The position numbers and the translations under genes are program-made. Positions 1 to 6,018 of a stretch of DNA of 10,709 bases are shown here, in pieces. The stretch is from an uncultured Methylocystaceae bacterium (GTDB lineage Bacteria; Pseudomonadota; Alphaproteobacteria; Rhizobiales; Beijerinckiaceae). The stretch's first letter is position 1, and every line of letters starts with the position of its first letter. The notes under the pieces are model-generated. The model did not search any database, had not been told where the DNA came from, and worked only from the letters and a program-made list of their open reading frames with translations. The stretch covers positions 1-10,709 of the forward strand of contig CAMFKC010000026.1 of NCBI GenBank assembly GCA_945956975.1. The letters are read 5' to 3'.

Positions 1-1089
1 GGCCGCGAGGTCTGGATAGAGCGCGCGCAGGCCGTCCGCGCTGGCCGCGCAGACGCCGCGCTCGGTGATGATGCCGGTGACGAGGCGCGCGGGCGTGACG
101 TCGAAGGCGTCGTTGCGCGCGGGCGAGCCGTCCGGCGTGAGCTGCACTTCCACCATCTCGCCCGCCGCCGTCTTGCCGGCTATGTGGGTCACCTCTCGCG
201 CGCTGCGCTGCTCGATCGGTATGTCCCGCACACCGTCGGAGATCGCCCAGTCGAGCGTGGAGGTCGGCAGCGCCGCGTAGAAGGGCACGTTGTTGTCGTG
301 CGCGGCCAGCGCCTTCAGGTAGGTGCCGATCTTGTTGCAGACGTCGCCCGTGCGCGTCGTGCGGTCGCTGCCGACGATGCACATGTCGACAAGCCCGTGC
401 TGCATGAGATGGCCGCCCGCATTGTCGGCGATGACCGTGTGCGGAACGCCCTCGCCGGCGAGTTCGAAGGCGGTGAGGCTCGCGCCCTGGTTGCGCGGGC
501 GCGTCTCGTCCACCCAGACATGCAGGTCGACGCCCGCGCGCACCGCCTTGTAGATCGGCGCCAGCGCCGTGCCCCAGTCGACTGTCGCCAGCCAGCCGGC
601 GTTGCAATGGGTGAGGATGTTCAGCCGCCGGCCCTTCTCAGCCGCCAGCTTCTGAATGATCGCCGCGCCGTGATCGCCGATGGCGGCGCAGGCGGCGACG
701 TCTTCTTCCGCTATGGCCGCAGCCTCGGCGTAGGCGAGCGCCTGCCGCTCGCCCTGCGGCGCGGCGCGCAGGCGCGCGCGCACCCGGTCGAGCGCCCAGC
801 GCAGGTTGGAGGCGGTCGGGCGCGTCGCCAGCAGTTTCGCATGGGCGGCCTCGACGCCGGCGTCGGACGAATCCTCGCCCATGGCGATTGCGAGGCCATA
901 GGCGCCGGTGACGCCGATCAACGGCGCGCCGCGTACGATCATGTCCGCGATGGCGCGCGCAGCCTCGTCGCTGCTGGACAGGATGTGCGTCTCGAGGCGA
1001 TGCGGCAGCCGCGTCTGGTCGATGACGTGCACGCGCCGCCCGTCGGCGTCGGGCCATATCGTGCGGTAGTCGCGTCCCTCGATGCGCAT
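1..1089 (-). CDS. mtnA: S-methyl-5-thioribose-1-phosphate isomerase MtnA (3' end at window edge)
   Basis: Isomerises 5-methylthioribose-1-phosphate to 5-methylthioribulose-1-phosphate in the cytoplasmic methionine salvage pathway. I translated the minus strand from the ATG at 1089: 363 codons stay open to base 1, so only the stop and perhaps a few codons are missing (the family is about 360-370 aa). The N-terminus (MRIEGRDYRTIW) matches typical MtnA starts. Family landmarks seen are RGAPLIG (residues 53-59), the catalytic-Cys block HCNAGWLAT with C162, VDETRPRNQGA (193-203), and GSDRT with the catalytic Asp D242, followed by NKIGTY. The C-terminus has the usual ITERGVCAAS...LRALYP. These separate it from the related eIF2B alpha subunits. 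It diverges from the TSUP gene with 85 nt between them. A functional link to the sox genes is not shown; both concern sulfur. Confidence 0.93.
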   Translation of the reverse strand, partial: MRIEGRDYRTIWPDADGRRVHVIDQTRLPHRLETHILSSSDEAARAIADMIVRGAPLIGVTGAYGLAIAMGEDSSDAGVEAAHAKLLATRPTASNLRWALDRVRARLRAAPQGERQALAYAEAAAIAEEDVAACAAIGDHGAAIIQKLAAEKGRRLNILTHCNAGWLATVDWGTALAPIYKAVRAGVDLHVWVDETRPRNQGASLTAFELAGEGVPHTVIADNAGGHLMQHGLVDMCIVGSDRTTRTGDVCNKIGTYLKALAAHDNNVPFYAALPTSTLDWAISDGVRDIPIEQRSAREVTHIAGKTAAGEMVEVQLTPDGSPARNDAFDVTPARLVTGIITERGVCAASADGLRALYPDLAA

Positions 1090-1120
1090 GGCAGAAACCC
1101 GTCGGCCGCCCAGCCGGCCG

Positions 1121-1151
1121 CCGCGCTTGTGGCCCATCCCCCCGCGCTTGT
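1121..1151. repeat. 10-bp direct repeat, 21 bp apart, in the mtnA/TSUP divergent intergenic region
   Basis: The 85-nt gap 1090-1174 between two divergent genes must hold both promoters. It contains CCGCGCTTGT twice, at 1121-1130 and 1142-1151. The 21-bp period is close to two helical turns, as seen in tandem operator half-sites on one face of the DNA. A second, GC-only direct repeat (CGGCCGCC) lies just to the left. No sigma-70 hexamers are convincing. In sequence this GC-rich a chance repeat is possible, so an operator role is a suggestion only. Confidence 0.3.
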
Positions 1152-1174
1152 AAACGTCGGACAGGGACAGGCGA

Positions 1175-1939
1175 ATGCTCGGCATGAATGCGGCGCTGGC
1201 GGCTGGAACGGTGGCGATCGTCTTCGCCGCCGCGGTGCTGCGCGGGCTCACGGGCTTCGGCTTCGCGCTCGCGGCCGTGCCCATGCTGGGCCTGCTGATG
1301 CCGCCGGCGCAGGCGGTGCCCGTCTCGATGTGCATCGTGGCGGTCGGCGGCGTGTTCGGCGCGCAGCGCGCGATGGGCGCCTGCGACTGGCCCTCGATCC
1401 GGCGCATCGCGCTGGCGGCGGTTGTCGGCACGCCGGCCGGCGTCTACCTGCTCAAGCACATTCCGCCGGAAGCCGCGCGCATCGCCATCGCACTGTTCAC
1501 GCTCGCCGCCGTGTTCGGCGTGGCGCGCGCGGGCCGCAACGGCGGCAGGCCGTTCGGGCCGGCGCGCGCGCTCGTCTACGGGCTCGTCGCCGGCCTGTTC
1601 AACGGGCTCGCCTCCATGCCCGGCCCGCCGGTCGTCGCCTATTTCATGTCGTCGGCGCTGAGCCGCGAAGCCATCCGCGCCTCCATGCTGATCGTGTTCC
1701 AGATCACCGTCTTCACCGGGCTCGCGAGCGCGCTCGCGCTCGGCCTCGTCACGCGCGACACCATCATGCTGGCGGCGCTGTCGCTGCCGGGCTTCTGGAT
1801 CGGCAACTGGGCGGGCGCGCGCCTGTTCGCGGCGGGCACGGACCAGGGCTACCGCCGCATCGCGCTCGCCTGCCTCGTCGCCATGGCGCTCGCCAGCGCC
1901 GCGCCGGCGATCTCCGGCCTCCTGCGCGCCGCCCACTGA
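1175..1939 (+). CDS. TSUP (TauE/SafE) family inner-membrane transporter, possible sulfite/sulfonate exporter
   Basis: A 254-aa polytopic membrane protein of the TSUP superfamily, whose characterised members export sulfite, sulfoacetate or other small anions. It is almost wholly hydrophobic, with about 7-8 membrane segments. It shows the family's internal duplication: GLTGFGFALAAVPML near residues 24-38, and the matching second half GLVAGLFNGLASMPGPPVV at 136-154. The ATG at 1175 is preceded by AGGGA (1163-1167) at good spacing; a second ATG three codons on (1184) has no clear ribosome site. It is transcribed away from mtnA and is followed 62 nt later by the cyclase gene. Near a sox cluster a sulfite or sulfur-anion exporter is reasonable, but the substrate cannot be read from sequence. 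Confidence 0.85.
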   Translation: MLGMNAALAAGTVAIVFAAAVLRGLTGFGFALAAVPMLGLLMPPAQAVPVSMCIVAVGGVFGAQRAMGACDWPSIRRIALAAVVGTPAGVYLLKHIPPEAARIAIALFTLAAVFGVARAGRNGGRPFGPARALVYGLVAGLFNGLASMPGPPVVAYFMSSALSREAIRASMLIVFQITVFTGLASALALGLVTRDTIMLAALSLPGFWIGNWAGARLFAAGTDQGYRRIALACLVAMALASAAPAISGLLRAAH

Positions 1940-1988
1940 CGCGCGGTGGCGGCGCCGGGGAATGCTGCTAGGCTGACGCCCAACAACA

Positions 1989-1997
1989 AGGTGGAGG
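1989..1997 (+). promoter_or_regulatory. Strong ribosome binding site of the cyclase gene
   Basis: AGGTGGAGG ends 4 nt before the ATG at 2002 and fixes the start of the cyclase gene. The rest of the 62-nt gap after the TSUP stop (1940-2001) is GC-rich and shows no clear terminator or promoter, so the two genes may be cotranscribed. Confidence 0.7.
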
Positions 1998-2001
1998 AAA
2001 C

Positions 2002-2775
2002 ATGCCGCGCCAGATCATCGATCTGTCCGTTCCCCTGCAGAACGACGTGCCCGCCGATCCGCCGGGGCTCGATCCCAAGATCGAATATATCGCGCACAAG
2101 CAGAGCCTGCCGCAGATCCTGCCCTACTTTCCAGGCCTGAAGGCCGAGGACCTGCCGGACGGCGAGGGCTGGGCGGTGGAGCGCGTGCAGCTCTCCACGC
2201 ACAACGGCACGCATCTCGATGCGCCCTGGCATTTCCATCCCACGATGAACCGCGGCCAGCGCGCCTGGACGATCGACGAGGTGCCGCTCGAATGGTGCTT
2301 TCAATCAGGCGTGAAACTCGACTTCCGCCACTTTCCGGACGGCTATGTCGCGACCGCCGCCGACGTGGAAGCGGAACTGAAGCGCATCGGCCACGACTTG
2401 CAGCCGCTCGACATCGTCGTGGTGAACACGAGCGCGGGGCTGAAATACGGGCAGGCGGACTATGTCACGTCGGGCTGCGGCATGGGCTACGAGGCCACCA
2501 TGTATCTGCTGGAGCGCGGCGTGCGGCTGACCGGCATCGACGGCTGGAGCTGGGACGCGCCCTTCGTGCATACCGCGAAGAAATTCGCGCAGACGCATGA
2601 CGCCAGCCTGATCTGGGAAGGCCACAAGGCCGGCCGGCACATCGGCTATTGCCACATCGAAAAGCTGCACAATCTCGAGGTTCTGCCGGCGACGGGCTTC
2701 ACCGTCTCGTGCTTCCCCGTGAAGATCGAGCGCGCCTCGGCTGGCTGGACGCGGGCGGTCGCCATCATCGGCTGA
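2002..2775 (+). CDS. Cyclase-family metal-dependent hydrolase (kynurenine formamidase-like fold)
   Basis: A 257-aa cytoplasmic protein (no signal peptide) of the putative cyclase family (PF04199), which includes bacterial kynurenine formamidase KynB and isatin hydrolase. Members hydrolyse cyclic or N-acyl amide bonds using Mn or Zn. The metal-binding signature HxGTHxDxPxH is intact: H67, H71, D73 and H77 within STHNGTHLDAPWHF. The C-terminal half carries a family-type GIDGWSWDAPF (178-188) and the block IEKLHNLEVLP (219-229), equivalent to the EGLxNLxxLP motif of relatives. At 257 aa it is longer than KynB (about 210 aa), with an insertion around residues 30-60 (AHKQ...LPDGEGW), so KynB itself is unlikely. 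The substrate is unknown. Its stop codon lies only 3 nt from that of the convergent modC. Confidence 0.85.
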   Translation: MPRQIIDLSVPLQNDVPADPPGLDPKIEYIAHKQSLPQILPYFPGLKAEDLPDGEGWAVERVQLSTHNGTHLDAPWHFHPTMNRGQRAWTIDEVPLEWCFQSGVKLDFRHFPDGYVATAADVEAELKRIGHDLQPLDIVVVNTSAGLKYGQADYVTSGCGMGYEATMYLLERGVRLTGIDGWSWDAPFVHTAKKFAQTHDASLIWEGHKAGRHIGYCHIEKLHNLEVLPATGFTVSCFPVKIERASAGWTRAVAIIG

Positions 2776-2778
2776 GCG

Positions 2779-3882
2779 TCAGTCCTGCGCGGGCCGTCCG
2801 CGCGCGAGCGCGACGCCCTTGACCTGCGCATGCACGGCCATGCCCTCGGCGAGGCCGAGCGTCTCCCACGAGCGGCGGGTGACGCGCGCCAGCAGGCGCG
2901 CGCCGGCGCCATCTTCGCCGAGGCCGAGCACGACGATCATCTCCGCCTCGCCGGTCGCGGACGCCGACAGGATTTTCGCGCGCAGAATATTGACGATGGA
3001 GCTGGGGCCGGGCGGCGCGGTCGCGAGACTGACGTCGCCGGCCGTCACGCGCAGGCGGCGATGCTCGCCGAGCGGCGCCGGCGGCGCGGGCGTGAGAAAG
3101 CGCCCGCCGTCGACCTCCAGCTCCAGCAGGCCATAGCGCGCATCGTGGCCGCGCACGGCCGCGTCGAGCATGATTGCGGCCTCGCGGGCGCGGGCGAAGG
3201 GCAGCGCGGGATCGCTCTGCAATTGCGCGAGCGGACCGGCGGCGATCACCCTGCCCTTCTGCATCAGCACGAGATGGTCGGCGAGGCGCTCGACCTCGCG
3301 CATGTCGTGCGTGACGTAGACGACGGGCAGCGCGAGCTGCGCATGCAGCCGCTCGAGATAGGGCAGGATCTCGTCCTTGGCGGCGGCGTCGAGGGCCGAC
3401 AGGGGCTCGTCCATCAGGAGCAGGCGCGGCTGGCTCAGAAGCGCGCGGCCGAGCGCGACGCGCTGGCGTTCGCCGCCGGAGAGGTTGCGCGGGGAACGGC
3501 CGAGCAGGCGCGCGAGACCAAAGAGGTCGATCACCTCGTCGTACCCGATCGCGCGCGCCCCCTGCCCGCGCGGCGCGCCGTAGAGGAGGTTGCGCCCGAC
3601 CGACATGTGCGGGAACAGGCTCGCCTCCTGGAAGACGTAGCCGATGGGGCGGCGATGCGGCGGGGTGAAGCGCGCGCCGTCCTGCCAGACCTCGCCATCG
3701 AAGGCGCAAAGGCCGTCGGCGATGCGGTTCAGCCCGGCGAGGCAACGCAGCACGCTGGTCTTGCCGCAGCCCGAGGGACCGAACAGCGCGGTGACGCCGC
3801 GGGCCGGCGCAGCGAATTCCGCCTCCAGCGCGAAGGCGCCGATGCGTCCGCGAAAGCGCGCTTCCAGTCCGGACGCCATCAT
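2779..3882 (-). CDS. modC: Molybdate ABC transporter ATP-binding protein ModC
   Basis: ATPase subunit that drives molybdate import through ModB; cytoplasmic, bound to the inner membrane. At 367 aa it has the standard length. The ABC domain has Walker A GPSGCGKT (35-42), Q-loop Q85 in YVFQEASLFPHMSV, signature LSGGERQ (134-140), Walker B LLLMDEP (154-160) and the switch His in YVTHDMRE (H192). A C-terminal oxyanion-binding Mop/TOBE domain (about 297-360, starting SIVNILRAKI) separates ModC from sulfate CysA-type ATPases. The start chosen is the first of two tandem ATGs, at 3882: its ATGA overlaps the modB stop by 4 nt, which implies translational coupling. A longer upstream extension in this frame runs antiparallel to nothing but modB coding sequence and is not real. 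Confidence 0.93.
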   Translation of the reverse strand: MMASGLEARFRGRIGAFALEAEFAAPARGVTALFGPSGCGKTSVLRCLAGLNRIADGLCAFDGEVWQDGARFTPPHRRPIGYVFQEASLFPHMSVGRNLLYGAPRGQGARAIGYDEVIDLFGLARLLGRSPRNLSGGERQRVALGRALLSQPRLLLMDEPLSALDAAAKDEILPYLERLHAQLALPVVYVTHDMREVERLADHLVLMQKGRVIAAGPLAQLQSDPALPFARAREAAIMLDAAVRGHDARYGLLELEVDGGRFLTPAPPAPLGEHRRLRVTAGDVSLATAPPGPSSIVNILRAKILSASATGEAEMIVVLGLGEDGAGARLLARVTRRSWETLGLAEGMAVHAQVKGVALARGRPAQD

Positions 3883-4568
3883 GCGCGCGCCCCGGCCACG
3901 CGCTTCTCGATCAGGATCATCGCCAGCACGACGGCGAAGGCGAAGACGACCATGCCGCCGGCGAGAATGTTCGCCTCGCGCCATTGCGAATTCTCGACAT
4001 AGTCGAAGATGGCTGTCGAGAGCACGCGCGTGCGGCCGGGTATATTGCCGCCGATCATCAGCACGACGCCGAACTCGCCGATCGTATGCGCAAAGCCGAG
4101 GATGGCGCCGGTGAGCAGGCCGGGGCTCGCCATCGGCAGGGCCACGCTCCAGAAGGCGCGCCAGGGCGAGGCGCGCAGCGTCGCCGCCACTTCCAGCGGC
4201 CGGTCGCCCATCGCCTCGAAGGCGTTGCGCACGGGCTGCACGACGAAGGGCAGCGAATAGACGATGGAGCCGATCACCAGGCCCTCGAACGTGAAGGCGA
4301 GCGTGCGCGCGCCCCACAGGCCCGCGATGGCGCCGCCCGGCCCCTGCGGCCCCAGCGCCACCAGCAGGTAGAAGCCGAGGACAGTCGGCGGCAGCACGAT
4401 CGGCAGCGCGACGATGGCGGCGACCGCCTCCTTCCAGCGGGCGCGGGAGCGGGCGAGCCACCAGGCGAGCGGCGTCGCCACCACGAGCAGGATCAGCGTC
4501 GTCAGCGTCGCCAGTTCGAGGGTGAGGCCGATGATGCGGCCGAGATCGGCGGGAAGGCCGCTCGTCAT
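3879..4568 (-). CDS. modB: Molybdate ABC transporter permease ModB
   Basis: A 229-aa inner-membrane permease forming the molybdate channel with ModC. There are about five or six hydrophobic segments, beginning with GLTLELATLTTLILLVVATP near residues 14-33. Typical ModB blocks are LPIVLPPTVLGFYLLVALG (55-73), the cytoplasmic EAA loop that docks the ATPase (EVAATLRASPWRAFWSVALP, 126-145), and HTIGEFGVVLMIGGNIPG (161-178). It starts at 4568 after a 99-nt gap and overlaps modC by 4 nt. No modA-like binding protein is adjacent on either side, which is unusual because modABC is the common order. Specificity for molybdate over tungstate is inferred from similarity of ModB and from the Mop domain of ModC. 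Confidence 0.92.
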   Translation of the reverse strand: MTSGLPADLGRIIGLTLELATLTTLILLVVATPLAWWLARSRARWKEAVAAIVALPIVLPPTVLGFYLLVALGPQGPGGAIAGLWGARTLAFTFEGLVIGSIVYSLPFVVQPVRNAFEAMGDRPLEVAATLRASPWRAFWSVALPMASPGLLTGAILGFAHTIGEFGVVLMIGGNIPGRTRVLSTAIFDYVENSQWREANILAGGMVVFAFAVVLAMILIEKRVAGARA

Positions 4569-4610
4569 GCGGCGCGCTCGCGGGGCTTCACATCGGGCGG
4601 CATCAGGTGT

Positions 4611-4629
4611 CCGGCAATTATATCGCCGG
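4611..4629 (-). promoter_or_regulatory. modB: Candidate modBC promoter: TATAAT hexamer inside a short inverted repeat
   Basis: An AT-rich island in otherwise GC-rich DNA. On the minus strand bases 4622-4617 read TATAAT, a perfect -10 hexamer about 50 nt before the modB ATG. It is flanked by 5-bp inverted arms, CCGGC (4611-4615) and GCCGG (4625-4629). No good -35 hexamer sits 16-18 bp upstream, so an activator or a different sigma factor would be needed if this is a promoter. CGATATAA resembles half of a ModE-type molybdate box, but a matching second half is missing. This is a weak, position-based call. Confidence 0.35.
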
Positions 4630-4639
4630 CAGCATAGCG

Positions 4640-4669
4640 GAGCGCCCTGCCCGGCGCCAGCAGGCGCTC
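4640..4669 (-). terminator. GC-rich hairpin at the end of the sox-block, no U-tract
   Basis: GAGCGCC (4640-4646) pairs with GGCGCTC (4663-4669). With one bulged base the stem extends by three more pairs to about 10 bp, around a 9-nt loop. It begins within the stop codon of the metallo-beta-lactamase gene and lies upstream of the modBC promoter candidate. No run of T follows on the minus strand, so it is not a classical intrinsic terminator. It could stabilise the upstream mRNA end or mark a processing point between the sox-block and modBC. Confidence 0.3.
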
Positions 4670-5681
4670 AGAACTGCGCCTGCTCGGCCTCGAGATAGGC
4701 GATCGAGACGTACTTGCCGATGTTGCTGGCCCAGCCCTTCGTCTCCTGCGCCTTGCCGGAGACGCGCGGGTCCTTCATCGCCTCGGCGAGCGCGCCTTCG
4801 AGCGGGATGCCCTGCTTCACGGCGCGCGTGCAGGCCTCGTAGATGCCGGCGAAGAGCGAGCGCTGCCAGTCCAGCACCTTCACGCCGGCGTCGCCGTGCG
4901 CGGGGACCCACACCGAGGTCTTGCTGGCGGCGATCAGCTTGTCGATTGCGTCCAGCGTGCCCTGGTAGGAGCCGTCCTCCATGTTGGCGATGCGGCGGTC
5001 CATCATGATGTCGCCGACGCACATCACGCCGTCCTCGGGCACTTCCACCGCGATGTCGAACGGCGTGTGCGCGGTGCCGTAGTGATGGAAGCGCAGCGTG
5101 GCGTCGCCGAGCGGCAGCGTGAAGCCGTGATCGATGTCCTTGCCCGGCGGCACGATGCGCGTGCCCGCGCTCGCCTGATTCGTCCACTTCAGCATGGCGT
5201 CGCGCCACGAGGTTCCCGTGCCGCCCTCGATCGCCTTGCGCGTGCCGGCCATGGCGTAGATCGGAATGTCCTTGCCGTAGGCTTCCACGAAGCCGTGATT
5301 CCCGAGCCAGTGATCGCCGTGATAGTGCGTGTTGACGATGCCGGTCACCGGCCCCTTCGTCACCGTCCGCAACTGGCGGATGCTCATCTGCGCGATCTGC
5401 AGCGACGCCCCGGTGTCGATGACGATGACGCCGTCCCTGCCGACGATGAAGATTATGTTCGACATCAGGCCCTGGTTCTCAGGCGTCGGAAAGCCGTCCG
5501 GCGCCTCGACCATGTAGACGTGCGCGCTCAGCTTCTGGATCGGCTGGTCCTTCACCGGCGGTCCGGGAATGACGTCGTCGTCGGCGCCGGCCCAGGCCGG
5601 CAGGCAGAGATTGTAGGTCGCCAGCGGCAGGCCGCCGGCCACGGCTGCTCCCGCTAGGACGTTTCGCCGCGTGATCGCCAT
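4668..5681 (-). CDS. Exported metallo-beta-lactamase-fold hydrolase, SoxH-like
   Basis: A 337-aa MBL-fold metalloprotein, probably acting in the periplasm. The N-terminus has a twin-arginine type signal (TRRNVLAGAAVAGG) and a likely cleavage after AWA near residue 31, suggesting export as a folded metalloprotein. Metal ligands are clear: HxHxDH as THYHGDH (H119, H121, D123, H124), H205 in GTAHTPFD, D224 in CVGDIMMD and H262 in VPAHGD. Exported relatives are found in sox clusters (SoxH of Paracoccus) and among 'quinoprotein relay system' metallohydrolases; their substrates are not established. Glyoxalase or persulfide dioxygenase activity are alternatives, though ETHE1-type enzymes are normally cytoplasmic or mitochondrial and shorter. 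It starts 19 nt after the cytochrome stop, with GAGG as ribosome site, and is the last gene of the sox-block. Confidence 0.85.
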   Translation of the reverse strand: MAITRRNVLAGAAVAGGLPLATYNLCLPAWAGADDDVIPGPPVKDQPIQKLSAHVYMVEAPDGFPTPENQGLMSNIIFIVGRDGVIVIDTGASLQIAQMSIRQLRTVTKGPVTGIVNTHYHGDHWLGNHGFVEAYGKDIPIYAMAGTRKAIEGGTGTSWRDAMLKWTNQASAGTRIVPPGKDIDHGFTLPLGDATLRFHHYGTAHTPFDIAVEVPEDGVMCVGDIMMDRRIANMEDGSYQGTLDAIDKLIAASKTSVWVPAHGDAGVKVLDWQRSLFAGIYEACTRAVKQGIPLEGALAEAMKDPRVSGKAQETKGWASNIGKYVSIAYLEAEQAQF

Positions 5682-5700
5682 ATGCGCCTCGAATGCTGTC

Positions 5701-6018
5701 TTACTTGTATTTGTAGAAGTCGGCGTTGAGCGCCGCCGACATGTTCGCCATGTCGTCGGGAAACGCCATGACGCCTACGCTGGCGACGCACTGGCGCACG
5801 AAACGTTCCAGCGCCGCGCGATCGCGCGCCTTGCGATCCTCGCGCGTGTAGAGGCTCAGCGCCTCGTTGTCGGCGGAATGGCTCTGGTGGCAATTGCCAT
5901 TGCAATTGTGCTCCTTCAGGAGCGCACGGCCCTCCACGACCGCGGCGTCCTCGGCGCGCGCGGCGCCCGCGAGAAGCGGCAGCAGGGCCGCGGCGAGGGC
6001 GAGATCACGCAGTCGCAT
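5701..6018 (-). CDS. Small secreted cytochrome c-like protein with a CxxxCH motif
   Basis: A 105-aa protein with a Sec signal peptide (LALAAALLPLLAGAARA, cleavage near residue 22), so about 83 aa in the periplasm. The apparent haem site is CNGNCH (C39, C43, H44): three residues between the cysteines rather than two. I read the codons directly as TGC AAT GGC AAT TGC CAC, and the frame is intact on both sides. The C-terminus (FPDDMANMSAALNADFYKYK, 86-105) resembles the last helix of class I cytochromes c, and M84, M90 or M93 could be the sixth ligand. A third Cys, C77, is extra. The ATG at 6018 overlaps the YeeE-family gene by 14 nt and the MBL gene follows 19 nt later. A likely role is electron transfer linked to sulfur oxidation; haem attachment is unproven. 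Confidence 0.75.
   Translation of the reverse strand: MRLRDLALAAALLPLLAGAARAEDAAVVEGRALLKEHNCNGNCHQSHSADNEALSLYTREDRKARDRAALERFVRQCVASVGVMAFPDDMANMSAALNADFYKYK

Noticed and set aside
1090..1174. A SAM or other sulfur-related riboswitch before mtnA or the TSUP gene
   Set aside because: The region is 85 nt in total, and I see no conserved riboswitch core or expression-platform hairpin.
638..1936. A 432-codon minus-strand frame opposite the TSUP gene and overlapping mtnA
   Set aside because: Composition is Arg/Ala/Asp/Glu-rich and low in hydrophobics. It contradicts the clear TSUP and MtnA proteins.
184..1971. A 595-codon plus-strand open frame covering mtnA and the TSUP gene
   Set aside because: It runs antisense through mtnA and out of frame through the TSUP gene, is Arg/Ala-rich, and has no recognisable domain. 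Long spurious frames are expected at this GC content.
4617..4640. A complete ModE box upstream of modB
   Set aside because: Only one half-like element (CGATATAA) is visible; no matching inverted second half at the usual spacing.
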